Source of the DNA: Candidatus Avoscillospira avicola
GTDB taxonomy: Bacteria > Bacillota > Clostridia > Oscillospirales > Oscillospiraceae
DNA length: 42,501 bases
NCBI GenBank assembly: GCA_018712245.1
Contig: DVHE01000072.1
Coordinates: 1-42,501 of the forward strand
Reading direction: 5' to 3'
The notes under the pieces are model-generated. The model ran no database searches, was not told the origin of the DNA, and saw only the letters and a list, made by a program, of their open reading frames with translations. Shown here piece after piece: positions 32,196 through 40,679 of this stretch. The position numbers were made by a program, and so were the translations under genes. Numbering within the stretch: position 1 is the first letter of the stretch; the number at the start of each line of letters is the position of its first letter.

Positions 32196-33491
32196 TTGGT
32201 TAAATATATCATTGATGGCGGCAAGCCGCTCCACGGCGATGTGACGATTTCCGGCGCGAAGAACGCCGCGGTAGCGATTTTGCCGGCCACGCTGCTGGTG
32301 TCCGGCAAGTGCCACATCGAGAACGTGCCGGATATTTCCGACGTGCGTCTGCTGCTGGAGATTTTGAGCGACATGGGCGCGCAGATTCGCCGCCTGAGCC
32401 GCAACGCCCTGGAGATTGACTGCACCCGCGCCCGGAACATCACCGCGCCCATCGACCTGGTGCGGCGGATTCGGGCCTCCTATTACCTGCTGGGCGCGCA
32501 GCTGGGCCGCTTCGGCCATGCCCGCAACGCCATGCCCGGCGGCTGCAACTTCGGCGTCCGGCCCATCGACCAGCATATCAAGGGCTTTGAGGCCATGGGC
32601 GCCATGGTAGAGCAGAGCGGCGGCTACGTCACCTGTGACGCGCCCGAGGGCGGCCTCCAGGGCGGCCATGTCTATCTGGACATCGTCTCCGTGGGCGCCA
32701 CCATGAATATCCTCCTGGCCGCCACCCTGGCCAGCGGCATGACCATCATTGAAAACTGCGCCAAGGAGCCCCACATCGTAGACCTGGCCAACTTCCTCAA
32801 CGCCATGGGCGCGCGGATCTCCGGCGCCGGCACCGACGTCATCAAGGTCCGTGGCGTCCGGAGCCTCCACGGCGGCAGCTATTCCATCATCCCCGACCAG
32901 ATCGAGGCCGGCACCTACATGGCAGCTGTGGCCGCGGCGGGGGGCGACGTCACCATCCACGGCGTGATTCCCAAGCACCTGGACTGCATCACCGCCAAGC
33001 TGCGGGAGATGGGCATGGTGATCCATGAGATGGACGACGCCATGCGCCTGGAGAAGACCCGGCGGCTCAAGCGGGCCAATGTGAAGACCATGGTCTATCC
33101 CGGCTTCCCCACGGATATGCAGCCGCAGATCGCCGTCTGTATGTCCCTGGCCAACGGGACAAGCATTGTCACAGAAAGTATTTACGATACGCGCTTCCGC
33201 TATACGGCGGAGCTAAACCGCATGGGCGCCCACATTCAGGTGGAGGGCAAGGCCGCCGTCATCGACGGCGTCAAGGAACTCCACGGCTGCGAGGTGCGGG
33301 CCTGCGACCTGCGGGCCGGCGCGGCCATGGTGATCGCGGCCCTCTCGGCCCAGGGCACCACCATCATTGAGGACGCCCATCTCATTGAGCGGGGCTATGA
33401 GGACATCATCGGCAAGCTCACCAACCTGGGTGCGTCCATCAAGCGCACCGAGACCTTCGACCCCCATCCCATCGCCGCGGGCGTCGGCTGA
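32196..33491 (+). CDS. UDP-N-acetylglucosamine 1-carboxyvinyltransferase (MurA)
   Basis: A 431-residue enzyme for the first committed step of peptidoglycan synthesis. The catalytic loop NAMPGGCNFGVRP retains the active cysteine C117, the residue alkylated by fosfomycin in studied homologues. SGAKNAAVAI near the N-terminus and FPTDMQPQ with the conserved aspartate are visible. The start is TTG at 32196 with GAGGGA 5 bases upstream. It has its own promoter and a strong terminator, so it is transcribed at least partly apart from the YycHI-like pair. Confidence 0.96.
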   Translation: MVKYIIDGGKPLHGDVTISGAKNAAVAILPATLLVSGKCHIENVPDISDVRLLLEILSDMGAQIRRLSRNALEIDCTRARNITAPIDLVRRIRASYYLLGAQLGRFGHARNAMPGGCNFGVRPIDQHIKGFEAMGAMVEQSGGYVTCDAPEGGLQGGHVYLDIVSVGATMNILLAATLASGMTIIENCAKEPHIVDLANFLNAMGARISGAGTDVIKVRGVRSLHGGSYSIIPDQIEAGTYMAAVAAAGGDVTIHGVIPKHLDCITAKLREMGMVIHEMDDAMRLEKTRRLKRANVKTMVYPGFPTDMQPQIAVCMSLANGTSIVTESIYDTRFRYTAELNRMGAHIQVEGKAAVIDGVKELHGCEVRACDLRAGAAMVIAALSAQGTTIIEDAHLIERGYEDIIGKLTNLGASIKRTETFDPHPIAAGVG

Positions 33492-33505
33492 AAATCGCAC
33501 ATTGC

Positions 33506-33535
33506 CCCGGGAGCGCACCGCGCTCCCGGGTTTTT
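33506..33535 (+). terminator. Terminator of murA
   Basis: An 11-bp stem, CCCGGGAGCGC with GCGCTCCCGGG around ACC, followed by TTTTT. Confidence 0.92.
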
Positions 33536-33602
33536 GCGTCTATCAGTGGTCTGTGGGACCGCAGGCCGTCCGGCTCCGGGGCAAAACTTCTTGGATTTTC
33601 AA

Positions 33603-33631
33603 TTTACTTTACCTTATTCCTGTGGTAAACT
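33603..33631 (+). promoter_or_regulatory. Promoter of the aconitase-family/icd operon
   Basis: TTTACT (33603-33608) and TAAACT (33626-33631), 17 bases apart, with a TG extension before the -10. Confidence 0.7.
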
Positions 33632-33662
33632 TAGACCAATGACCGAAACGGAGGTAGTTTCT

Positions 33663-35921
33663 ATGGTAGCATACCACGCCCGCGGCGCGTATTACGCCGC
33701 CGGGAATCTGATTTGGGCCGACGAGGCCCAGGGCTTCGCGCCGCCCCGGGAGGCGCGGGAAAAGACCATTGCCTATTCCATGTTCCGCGCCCACAACAAG
33801 AGCGCCGACCCGGACAAGCTCCGGCTGAAATTTGACGCGCTGATCTCCCACGACATCACCTTCGTGGGTATCATTCAGACGGCCAAGGCCTCGGGCCTCA
33901 AGCAGTTCCCCATCCCCTATGCCATGACCAACTGCCACAACAGCCTGTGCGCCGTCGGCGGCACCATCAACGAGGATGACCACGCCTTCGGCCTCTCGGC
34001 GGCAAGGAAGTACGGCGGTATCTACGTGCCGGCCAACCAGGCCGTCATTCACCAGTACGCCCGGGAAAAGCTGGCCGGCTGCGGCAAGATGATCCTGGGC
34101 TCCGATTCCCACACCCGCTACGGCGCCTACGGCTGCATGGGTGTCGGCGAGGGCGGCGGCGAGCTGGTCAAGCAGCTGTTGGAGAACACCTATGATGTGG
34201 CCGCCCCCCAGGTGGTGGCGGTGTACCTCACCGGCAAGCCGAGAAAGGGCGTGGGACCCCAGGACGTGGCCATCGCGCTGGTGGGCGCCACCTTCCCCCA
34301 GGGTCTGGTGAAGAACAAGGTCCTGGAGTTCATCGGCCCCGGTGTGGCCTCCTTGAGCGCCGACTACCGCATCGGCATCGACGTCATGACCACCGAGACC
34401 TCCTGCCTCACCTCCATCTGGCAGACCGACGACGTGATCCGGGCCTACTATGAGAACATTCAGCGTCCGGCGGACTTCAAAGTCCTGGCCCCCGGCGAGG
34501 GCGCCTACTACGACAGCGTCGTGACCATCGACCTCTCCCAGGTGGAGCCGATGATCGCCCTGCCCTTCCACCCCTCCATCGCCTACACCATTCACGAGGT
34601 GCAGGAAAACCCGGAGAAGATCTTCGCGGAAGTGGAGGAAGCCTGCAACAAGCAGCTGGGCGGCAGGGTCACCATGGACCTGCGGCACAACATCATCGAT
34701 GGCAAGGTTCACTGCGACCAGGGCGTCATTGTCGGCTGCTCCGGCGGTATGTATGAGAATATCTGCGAGGCCGCGGCTATTTTGAAGGGCGGCAGCATCG
34801 GCAACGGCTACTTTGATATGTCCGTCTACCCCTCCTCCACGCCCATCTCCCTGGCCATCACCAAAAACGGCATCGCCGCCACGCTGATGGAGGCCGGCTG
34901 CGTCATGAAGCCCGCCTTCTGCGGCCCCTGCTTTGGCGCCGGCGACACCCCGGCCAACAACGCCCTGTCCATCCGCCATGCCACCCGGAACTTTGCCAAC
35001 CGCGAGGGCAGCAAGCCCGCCAATGGCCAGATCGCCGCGGTGGCCCTGATGGACGCCCGGTCCATCGCCGCCACGGCCCGCAACGGCGGCGTCCTCACCG
35101 CGGCCACCGACATCGACTACGACGAGCCCACCGCGGAGGAGATGGTCTACCACTACGACGGCTCCGTCTATGAAAAGCGCTGCTACGAGGGCTTCGGTAA
35201 GGCCGACCCCACCGCCGAGCTGCGCTACGGCCCCAACATCAAGGACTGGCCCCAGATGCCGAAGCTGGAGGACGACCTCCTGGTAAAGCTCTGCGCCGTG
35301 ATCCGCGACCCCGTCACCACCACCGACGAGCTGATCCCCTCCGGCGAGACCTCTTCGTACCGCTCCAACCCCATCGGCCTCAGTGAGTTTGCCCTTTCCC
35401 GCCGCGTCCCCGAGTACGTGGGCCGCAGCAAGGCCGTCCGCGCCATGGAAGAGGCCCGGGAGGCCGGGGAAGTGCCCGAAGAGGCCGCAAAGGTGCTGAC
35501 CGCCCTGGGCGGAGACCTCCAGAAGACCTCCATCGGCTCCTGCCTCTACGCCAACCGGCCCGGCGACGGCTCCGCCCGGGAGCAGGCCGCTTCCTGCCAG
35601 AAGGTTCTGGGCGGCTTCGCCAACATCTGCCAGGAGTACGCCACCAAGCGCTACCGCTCCAACTGCATCAACTGGGGTATGACGCCCTTTACCCTGCCCG
35701 AGGGCGCGGCGTTCCCCGGCGAAGTGGGCGACTATGTGTACATCCCCGGCCTGCGGGCCGGCATCCTCGCGGGACAGGAGGAATTTGCCGCCAAGCTGAT
35801 CCATGGCGATACCGTGACTGACCTGACGCTCCTCTGCCGCGGCCTGACCGAGAACGAGCGGAAAATCCTCACCGAGGGCTGCCTGATGAACTACTACGCG
35901 GCGGGCTACGGGAAGGATTAA
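33663..35921 (+). CDS. Aconitase-family hydratase (YbhJ-like)
   Basis: A 752-residue enzyme matching the length of the YbhJ-type putative hydratases. The aconitase superfamily cluster ligands appear as C359 in VGCSGG and C420/C423 in FCGPC. DSHT (148-151) and SGETSSYRSNP (560-570) are active-site segments. The cluster should bind the substrate hydroxyl, as in aconitase. Being directly upstream of isocitrate dehydrogenase suggests it supplies isocitrate from citrate, although the biochemical role of the YbhJ branch is not established. Start 33663 follows GGAGGT; longer upstream frames lack ribosome binding sites. The gap to icd is occupied by a repeat. Confidence 0.93.
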   Translation: MVAYHARGAYYAAGNLIWADEAQGFAPPREAREKTIAYSMFRAHNKSADPDKLRLKFDALISHDITFVGIIQTAKASGLKQFPIPYAMTNCHNSLCAVGGTINEDDHAFGLSAARKYGGIYVPANQAVIHQYAREKLAGCGKMILGSDSHTRYGAYGCMGVGEGGGELVKQLLENTYDVAAPQVVAVYLTGKPRKGVGPQDVAIALVGATFPQGLVKNKVLEFIGPGVASLSADYRIGIDVMTTETSCLTSIWQTDDVIRAYYENIQRPADFKVLAPGEGAYYDSVVTIDLSQVEPMIALPFHPSIAYTIHEVQENPEKIFAEVEEACNKQLGGRVTMDLRHNIIDGKVHCDQGVIVGCSGGMYENICEAAAILKGGSIGNGYFDMSVYPSSTPISLAITKNGIAATLMEAGCVMKPAFCGPCFGAGDTPANNALSIRHATRNFANREGSKPANGQIAAVALMDARSIAATARNGGVLTAATDIDYDEPTAEEMVYHYDGSVYEKRCYEGFGKADPTAELRYGPNIKDWPQMPKLEDDLLVKLCAVIRDPVTTTDELIPSGETSSYRSNPIGLSEFALSRRVPEYVGRSKAVRAMEEAREAGEVPEEAAKVLTALGGDLQKTSIGSCLYANRPGDGSAREQAASCQKVLGGFANICQEYATKRYRSNCINWGMTPFTLPEGAAFPGEVGDYVYIPGLRAGILAGQEEFAAKLIHGDTVTDLTLLCRGLTENERKILTEGCLMNYYAAGYGKD

Positions 35922-35939
35922 AGGAGTTTATTGCAACAA

Positions 35940-35999
35940 AGGCCCCCTTGTGTAAAGGGGGCTGGCGCGCGAAGCGAGACTGGGGGATTGTCAACCCCT
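35940..35999. repeat. 60-bp repeat between the aconitase-family gene and icd
   Basis: Inverted copy of 5923-5982 with one mismatch. A second stem pair, CTCCCC/GGGGAG, follows at about 36016-36033, making a compound element of about 95 bases within the operon. Confidence 0.85.
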
Positions 36000-36082
36000 C
36001 CGGCGCTACGCGCCACCTCCCCTTGCACAGGGGAGGCTTTGGTCGCCCATATCGATTCACATCGCAACAAGGAGTGCTGACT

Positions 36083-37282
36083 TTGGAAAAAATCAAAATG
36101 ACCACCCCGCTGGTGGAGATGGACGGCGACGAAATGACCCGGGTCCTCTGGGCCATGATTAAAGAGCAGCTGATCCTCCCCTATGTGGACCTGAAGACCG
36201 AATACTATGACCTGGGCCTCCTCCATCGGAACGCCACCCAGGACCAGGTGACGGTAGACGCCGCCAACGCCACGAAAAAGTACGGCGTGGCCGTCAAGTG
36301 CGCCACCATCACCCCCAACCGCCAGCGGATGGAGGAGTACCCGGAGCTGACCCAGATGTGGAAGAGCCCCAACGGCACCATCCGCTCCATCCTGGACGGC
36401 ACCGTCTTCCGGGCCCCCATCTGCATCGACGCCATCAAGCCGGTGGTGAAGAACTGGAAAAAGCCCATTACCATCGCCCGTCACGCCTACGGCGACGTCT
36501 ATAAGAGCGTGGACTTCGAGACCACCGAGCCCGGCGTGTGCAAGCTGGTCTTTGAGGGCGAAAACGGCGAGCGGCACGAAGCCCTGGTGCAGAAGACCGA
36601 CGGCCCCGCCGTCTTCCAGGGCGCCCACAACACCGACAAGTCCATCCGCTCCTTCGCCCACGCCTGCTTCCAGTATGCTCTGGCCACCAAGCAGGACCTG
36701 TGGTTCTCCACCAAGGACACCATCGCCAAGATCTACGACGGCAAGTTCAAGGCCGTCTTTGAAGAGGTCTTCGCCGAATACGAGGCCAAATTCAAAGAGG
36801 CGGGCATCACCTACTTCTACACCCTGATCGACGACGCCGTGGCCCGGGTCATCCGGTCCGAGGGCGGCTTTATCTGGGCCTGCAAGAACTACGACGGCGA
36901 CGTCATGAGCGACATGGTCTCTACGGCCTTCGGCTCCCTGGCCATGATGACCTCGGTGCTGGTGGCGCCTGACGGCACCACCGAGTACGAGGCGGCCCAC
37001 GGTACCGTCACCAAGCACTATTATAAGTGGAAGGCCGGGGAGAAGACCTCCACCAACCCCATGGCCACCATCTTCGCCTGGAGCGGGGCCCTGCGCAAGC
37101 GCGCCCAGCTGGACGGCCTCACCGACCTGGAGGCCTTTGCAGACCGGCTGGAGGCGGCCTGCTTTGCCACCCTCAACGCCGGGATCATGACGAAGGACCT
37201 GGTGGGCCTGGTGGAGCCTGGCTTCACGGCCACGGCGGTGGACAGCGAGACCTTCCTGGCTGAAATCGCCAAGCGGATTTAA
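36083..37282 (+). CDS. NADP-type isocitrate dehydrogenase
   Basis: A 399-residue enzyme of the eukaryote-like (IDH type II, about 400 aa) class. It starts LEKIKMTTPLVEMDGDEMTR. ATITPNRQR (isocitrate/metal region), the K in YGDVYK, the aspartates in LIDDAVARVIRSEGGFIWACKNYDGDV, and the NADP site HGTVTKHYY are present. It decarboxylates isocitrate to 2-oxoglutarate with NADPH production. TTG at 36083 is chosen because AAGGAGTG lies 6 bases upstream and the family begins there. It probably shares a transcript with the aconitase-family gene. Confidence 0.95.
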   Translation: MEKIKMTTPLVEMDGDEMTRVLWAMIKEQLILPYVDLKTEYYDLGLLHRNATQDQVTVDAANATKKYGVAVKCATITPNRQRMEEYPELTQMWKSPNGTIRSILDGTVFRAPICIDAIKPVVKNWKKPITIARHAYGDVYKSVDFETTEPGVCKLVFEGENGERHEALVQKTDGPAVFQGAHNTDKSIRSFAHACFQYALATKQDLWFSTKDTIAKIYDGKFKAVFEEVFAEYEAKFKEAGITYFYTLIDDAVARVIRSEGGFIWACKNYDGDVMSDMVSTAFGSLAMMTSVLVAPDGTTEYEAAHGTVTKHYYKWKAGEKTSTNPMATIFAWSGALRKRAQLDGLTDLEAFADRLEAACFATLNAGIMTKDLVGLVEPGFTATAVDSETFLAEIAKRI

Positions 37283-37295
37283 GTTTATCATACGG

Positions 37296-37325
37296 AAGCG
37301 GCCGGCCCTGAGGAGCCGGCCGCTT
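37296..37325. terminator. Hairpin between icd and spoIIP
   Basis: An 11-bp perfect stem, AAGCGGCCGGC with GCCGGCCGCTT around an 8-base loop, between convergent genes. The T/A flanks are short, so efficiency is uncertain. Confidence 0.7.
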
Positions 37326-37364
37326 TGCGCGGTGCGGCGGATTTATTCTGCCGCCCAATGGCCT

Positions 37365-38483
37365 TTAGGAAAGCACGCCGCCGTTTTGACTGATTGCCTC
37401 GATCATCGAGGCAATGCTCTGGCCCAGCAGCTCCGCCGATTGGATGGCCTGGGAGAGCGTGTTGCCGTTGCTGCCGAACTCCACCAGGATGGACCCCGGC
37501 GTGGCGTGCTGGTTGAAGCGCTCAGTGCGCAGGTTGAGATTCCGGCACAGCCCCGGATAGGCGCCCTCCAGCACCGACTGGAGCTTCAGGGCATTGGCCA
37601 GGTTTTCCCGCCAGTTGGGGTGGTAGAGGCCGCCCTGGTCGGTGCCCACCACCAGCATCAGCTGCGCCACCTCCGCGCCGTTTACCGTGGCCGACAGGGG
37701 ATAGGCCTGGCCGTCGGTGCCGGCCACGGCGTCGCGGTGGACGTCGATGACCATCTGGAGCGATGGATACTGGGCCTTCCAGGCCTCGATCCGCGAAAGG
37801 GCGTTGGCGTAAGAATCATTATAGGATGGGTAGTCGTTGACTGTGGCGTCGTGAATCACCTCCAGGCCGTAGCGCCGGAGCGTCTCGGCCAGGGCCTTGC
37901 CCACGGCTACCACGGAGCGGCTCAGGTCCAGCGTTCGGTACGCGCTGCTCTCTTCATATTCCCAGCCCGGCTCCGGGGTGTAGGCCTCGGAGGCGTGGGT
38001 GTGGAGGATCAGGATCGTCGGCCCGTCCACCGAAAAGTCCAGGGTGGAGGGCTGGGCCAGCAGCGCCGCCTTGTCCACAGTGTATGTACAGCCCCCCGCG
38101 ATGGGAATGGCATCGGCGGAGGCCAGGACTGCCGGCAGCTCCGCGCTCTGGAAGGTCTCCGTGGGTACGCTGGCGGGAGCCTCCTGGGATGGGACGTCTT
38201 CCGACGCTTCGGGCGCCTCCTGCGGCGCTGTCTCCTCCGCTTCCGCGTCGTTTTCCGGCTGCTCCCACTGGAGAACGAACACCTGGGTGTCCTCCGGCTG
38301 CTCTACCGAGGCCACCTGCCCGGTCTCCAGATACAGCATCCACTGGGCGAAGACGGGCGTCTGGGCTGCCTGGGACAGCAGCGCGGCAGCTTTGGCGTCC
38401 AGCCCCAGCAGAATGCACAGCCGCAGGCACAGGGAAAGCGCCACCATGGCAGCCCCGGCCCGGCGGCTTTTTCTTTGGTACAT
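37365..38483 (-). CDS. Stage II sporulation protein P
   Basis: A 372-residue protein with an N-terminal hydrophobic segment (about 10-28) serving as signal/anchor, a Glu/Pro-rich linker (about 60-115) and the SpoIIP domain (about 150-372). HTHASEAYTP (161-170) and DVHRDA (247-252) carry the metal/catalytic histidines, and RFNQHATPGSILVEFGSNGN (322-341) holds the catalytic glutamate E335. SpoIIP is an amidase and endopeptidase that degrades peptidoglycan with SpoIID during engulfment. GGAGGG precedes the ATG. Its presence shows an endospore former. spoIID and spoIIM are not linked here. Confidence 0.95.
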   Translation of the reverse strand: MYQRKSRRAGAAMVALSLCLRLCILLGLDAKAAALLSQAAQTPVFAQWMLYLETGQVASVEQPEDTQVFVLQWEQPENDAEAEETAPQEAPEASEDVPSQEAPASVPTETFQSAELPAVLASADAIPIAGGCTYTVDKAALLAQPSTLDFSVDGPTILILHTHASEAYTPEPGWEYEESSAYRTLDLSRSVVAVGKALAETLRRYGLEVIHDATVNDYPSYNDSYANALSRIEAWKAQYPSLQMVIDVHRDAVAGTDGQAYPLSATVNGAEVAQLMLVVGTDQGGLYHPNWRENLANALKLQSVLEGAYPGLCRNLNLRTERFNQHATPGSILVEFGSNGNTLSQAIQSAELLGQSIASMIEAISQNGGVLS

Positions 38484-38546
38484 ACTACATCCCTCCCAGC
38501 AATATTGTATGCGGCGCTATTCTGGAAAATCCCACAGCTGCCCCTC

Positions 38547-38575
38547 TTGCCAAGGAGAAAACTTTGGGGTATAAT
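38547..38575 (+). promoter_or_regulatory. Promoter of the PAP2-family gene
   Basis: TTGCCA (38547-38552) and TATAAT (38570-38575), 17 bases apart. The start codon is 54 bases downstream, preceded by AAAGGAGGT. Confidence 0.8.
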
Positions 38576-38628
38576 CTCCTGGATACCCGATTTTCGGGAT
38601 AATATGCAGCTTCAAAGGAGGTCTTGCC

Positions 38629-39312
38629 ATGGAGGCTCCCCAAGCTCTGGATTATCGGAAGTTCCGGCTGCGGCTTTTGAATACGCCGGCGTATTCCCAT
38701 GTCAAGCTGCTTTTATTCTGGCCCCTGTTCGGGCTGCTGTTTGCCTTTGTGGAGCGGGTCGGCGTCACCGACGTCTATACGCCGGTCCACATCGCGCTGG
38801 ACGACGTGATCCCCTTCTGCGAGTGGTTCGTTTTTCCCTATCTGTTCTGGTTCGTCTTCTTGGTCGGGATGCTGGCCTACACCTTCTTCTGGGAGGTGGA
38901 CGGCTTCCGGCAGATGATGTGGTTTATTATCCTGACCTACTCCATCACCATGCTCATCTACTTCCTCTTCCCCACGTGCCAGGAGCTGCGGCCCCAGCAC
39001 TTCCCCCGGGACAACGTGCTGACCCGGTTTATGGCCCGGTTCTACGCCTTCGATACCAACACCAACGTCTGCCCCTCGATCCACGTCATCGGGGCCGTGG
39101 CCTGTATGGCCGCGGGATGGCACAGCCGCCGGTTTGGCACGCGCCTGTGGCGGACGGTATTTACAGTCATCACCGTGCTGATCTGCCTGTCTACGGTATT
39201 TCTCAAGCAGCACTCGGCGCTGGACGTCTTCGCGGCGCTGCCCCTGTGCGTCGGAGGCTGGTGGCTGGTCTACCGGAGCCGCTGGGCAAAAAATTTTGCC
39301 CAACCCCGTTGA
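38629..39312 (+). CDS. PAP2-superfamily membrane phosphatase
   Basis: A 227-residue integral membrane protein with about six hydrophobic segments. The PAP2 motifs are visible late in the sequence: PSIHV (second motif, with the catalytic histidine) and STVFLKQHSALDV (third motif, histidine nucleophile). The expected first motif KxxxxxxRP is not clear; LRPQHFPRDN may stand in its place, as in inositol-phosphorylceramide-synthase-like relatives. A lipid-phosphate phosphatase or transferase is likely, substrate unknown. It is divergent from spoIIP. The promoter of pta begins at its stop codon. Confidence 0.88.
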   Translation: MEAPQALDYRKFRLRLLNTPAYSHVKLLLFWPLFGLLFAFVERVGVTDVYTPVHIALDDVIPFCEWFVFPYLFWFVFLVGMLAYTFFWEVDGFRQMMWFIILTYSITMLIYFLFPTCQELRPQHFPRDNVLTRFMARFYAFDTNTNVCPSIHVIGAVACMAAGWHSRRFGTRLWRTVFTVITVLICLSTVFLKQHSALDVFAALPLCVGGWWLVYRSRWAKNFAQPR

Positions 39313-39337
39313 GACCCGGGAGAAAACCGTGTATAAT
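39309..39337 (+). promoter_or_regulatory. Promoter of pta overlapping the PAP2 stop codon
   Basis: TTGAGA (39309-39314) shares its TGA with the PAP2 stop codon; TATAAT (39332-39337) follows after 17 bases. Confidence 0.85.
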
Positions 39338-39387
39338 CAAGGAAGAAATGTTATGCGGTACGCCGCAATATTGTATGGAGGTACAGT

Positions 39388-40398
39388 ATGTTTACAAAGC
39401 TGATTGACGCGCTGAAAGCCACCCGCCGCACCATCGTCTTCACCGAGGGCCCCGACGCCCGGATCCTCGAGGCCACCGACCGCCTGCTGAAGGACGACCT
39501 GATGGATGTCATCCTGGTGGGCAATGTGGACGAGGTCAAGGCCGCTGCCCAGAAGGGCGGCTTCAACATCGAGGGCGTGGAGATTCTCGACCCCGCTACA
39601 TATCCCGAGATGGACGCCATGGTCGAAAAGATGGTGGAGCTGCGCAAGGGCAAGATGACTGCCGAGGACTGCGCCAAGGCGCTCTCCAAGGGCAACTACT
39701 TCGGCACCATGCTGGTGAAGATGGGCAAGGCCGACGCTCTGCTGGGCGGCGCTACCTACTCCACCGCCGACACCGTCCGCCCCGCCCTGCAGCTCATCAA
39801 GACCAAGAAGGGCGCGCACCTGGTGTCCTCCGCCTTTATCCTCACCCGTCCCGGCGACGACGCCCTGTCCAAGCTCTGCATGGGCGACTGCGCCATCAAC
39901 ATCTCCTATGAAGACACCGTGGACAAGGAAGGCAACGTCACTGTCACCGCCGCCCAGAAGCTGGCCGAGGTGGCTGTGGAGTGCGCCAAGACCGCGGAGT
40001 TCTTCGGCATCGACCCCAAGGTCGCCATGCTGAGCTTCTCCACCAAGGGTTCCGGCAAGGGCGCCACGGTGGGCCTTTCCGCTGAGGCCACCAAGGTCGC
40101 CAAGGAGCTGGCACCTGATCTGGCCATCGACGGCGAAATGCAGTTTGACGCCGCTGTGTCCCCCACGGTCGGCCAGCTGAAATTCCCCGGCTCCTCCGTG
40201 GCCGGCTATGCCAACACCTTTGTCTTCCCCTGCATCGAGGCCGGCAACATCGGCTATAAGATCGCCCAGCGCCTGGGCGGCTATGAGGCTTACGGCCCCA
40301 TTCTCCAGGGCCTCAATGCGCCCATCAACGACCTCTCCCGCGGCTGCAACGCCGACGAGGTCTACAAGATGGCCATCATCACCGCCGGCATGGCGTAA
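39388..40398 (+). CDS. Phosphate acetyltransferase
   Basis: A 336-residue enzyme of the short Pta form (single catalytic domain). Family segments include IVFTEGPDARILEATDRL, GATYSTADTVRPALQLI, SFSTKGSGKG and DGEMQFDAAVSP. It interconverts acetyl-CoA and acetyl phosphate, with acetate kinase completing ATP formation in fermentation. No ackA is adjacent; it must be elsewhere. GGAGGT lies before the ATG. A strong promoter and terminator make it a single-gene unit, and codon use is biased to CC/GC-ending codons, consistent with high expression. Confidence 0.96.
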   Translation: MFTKLIDALKATRRTIVFTEGPDARILEATDRLLKDDLMDVILVGNVDEVKAAAQKGGFNIEGVEILDPATYPEMDAMVEKMVELRKGKMTAEDCAKALSKGNYFGTMLVKMGKADALLGGATYSTADTVRPALQLIKTKKGAHLVSSAFILTRPGDDALSKLCMGDCAINISYEDTVDKEGNVTVTAAQKLAEVAVECAKTAEFFGIDPKVAMLSFSTKGSGKGATVGLSAEATKVAKELAPDLAIDGEMQFDAAVSPTVGQLKFPGSSVAGYANTFVFPCIEAGNIGYKIAQRLGGYEAYGPILQGLNAPINDLSRGCNADEVYKMAIITAGMA

Positions 40399-40413
40399 CC
40401 CGTTCAGCCAAGG

Positions 40414-40441
40414 CGCCCCGGGGTCTCCCGGGGCGTTTTTT
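40414..40441 (+). terminator. Terminator of pta
   Basis: A 9-bp GC stem, CGCCCCGGG with CCCGGGGCG around GTCT, followed by six T. Confidence 0.93.
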
Positions 40442-40456
40442 CGCGGCGTGCGGCGG

Positions 40457-40590
40457 CTTCACCTTCGCGGATCCTTTGCCCCCGCACACACCCCCCGCTG
40501 CCCTATCGCATCAGTCTTCAGCGAGGTTTTTGACGGCCTCAATCCCTCAGTCTCGCTGCGCGAGACAGCTGCATTTATACAAGGGAGCCT
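40457..40590. repeat. Repeats upstream of the MATE gene
   Basis: The part 40458-40520 (TTCACCTTCGCGG, TTTGCCCCC, ACACCCCCCGCT) recurs with changes at 42223-42296, so the MATE gene is flanked by direct repeats. The part 40537-40590 is a diverged copy of the CAGTCTCGCT unit at 5923-5982. No gene is supported between 40442 and 40679. Confidence 0.65.
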
Positions 40591-40679
40591 GCCTTCTCGG
40601 GCGTCGGGGCTGGCAGCGTTCGGCGGGGGGCCCCCGGCCATGCCGTACAAATTGTCATCATCCATCTTCGGAGGTCACT

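Noticed and set aside
33609-35804. A 731-codon minus-strand open frame opposite the aconitase-family gene
   Set aside because: Its product is rich in Gly, His, Val and Asp with no motif, and the opposite strand encodes a complete enzyme with conserved cysteines.
38504-38511. A sigma-E-like -10 (CATACAAT, minus strand) for spoIIP
   Set aside because: The hexamer-like match is good and sigma-E control of spoIIP is known in Bacillus, but no -35 ATA element stands at the required distance (GAATA is only 6 bases away).
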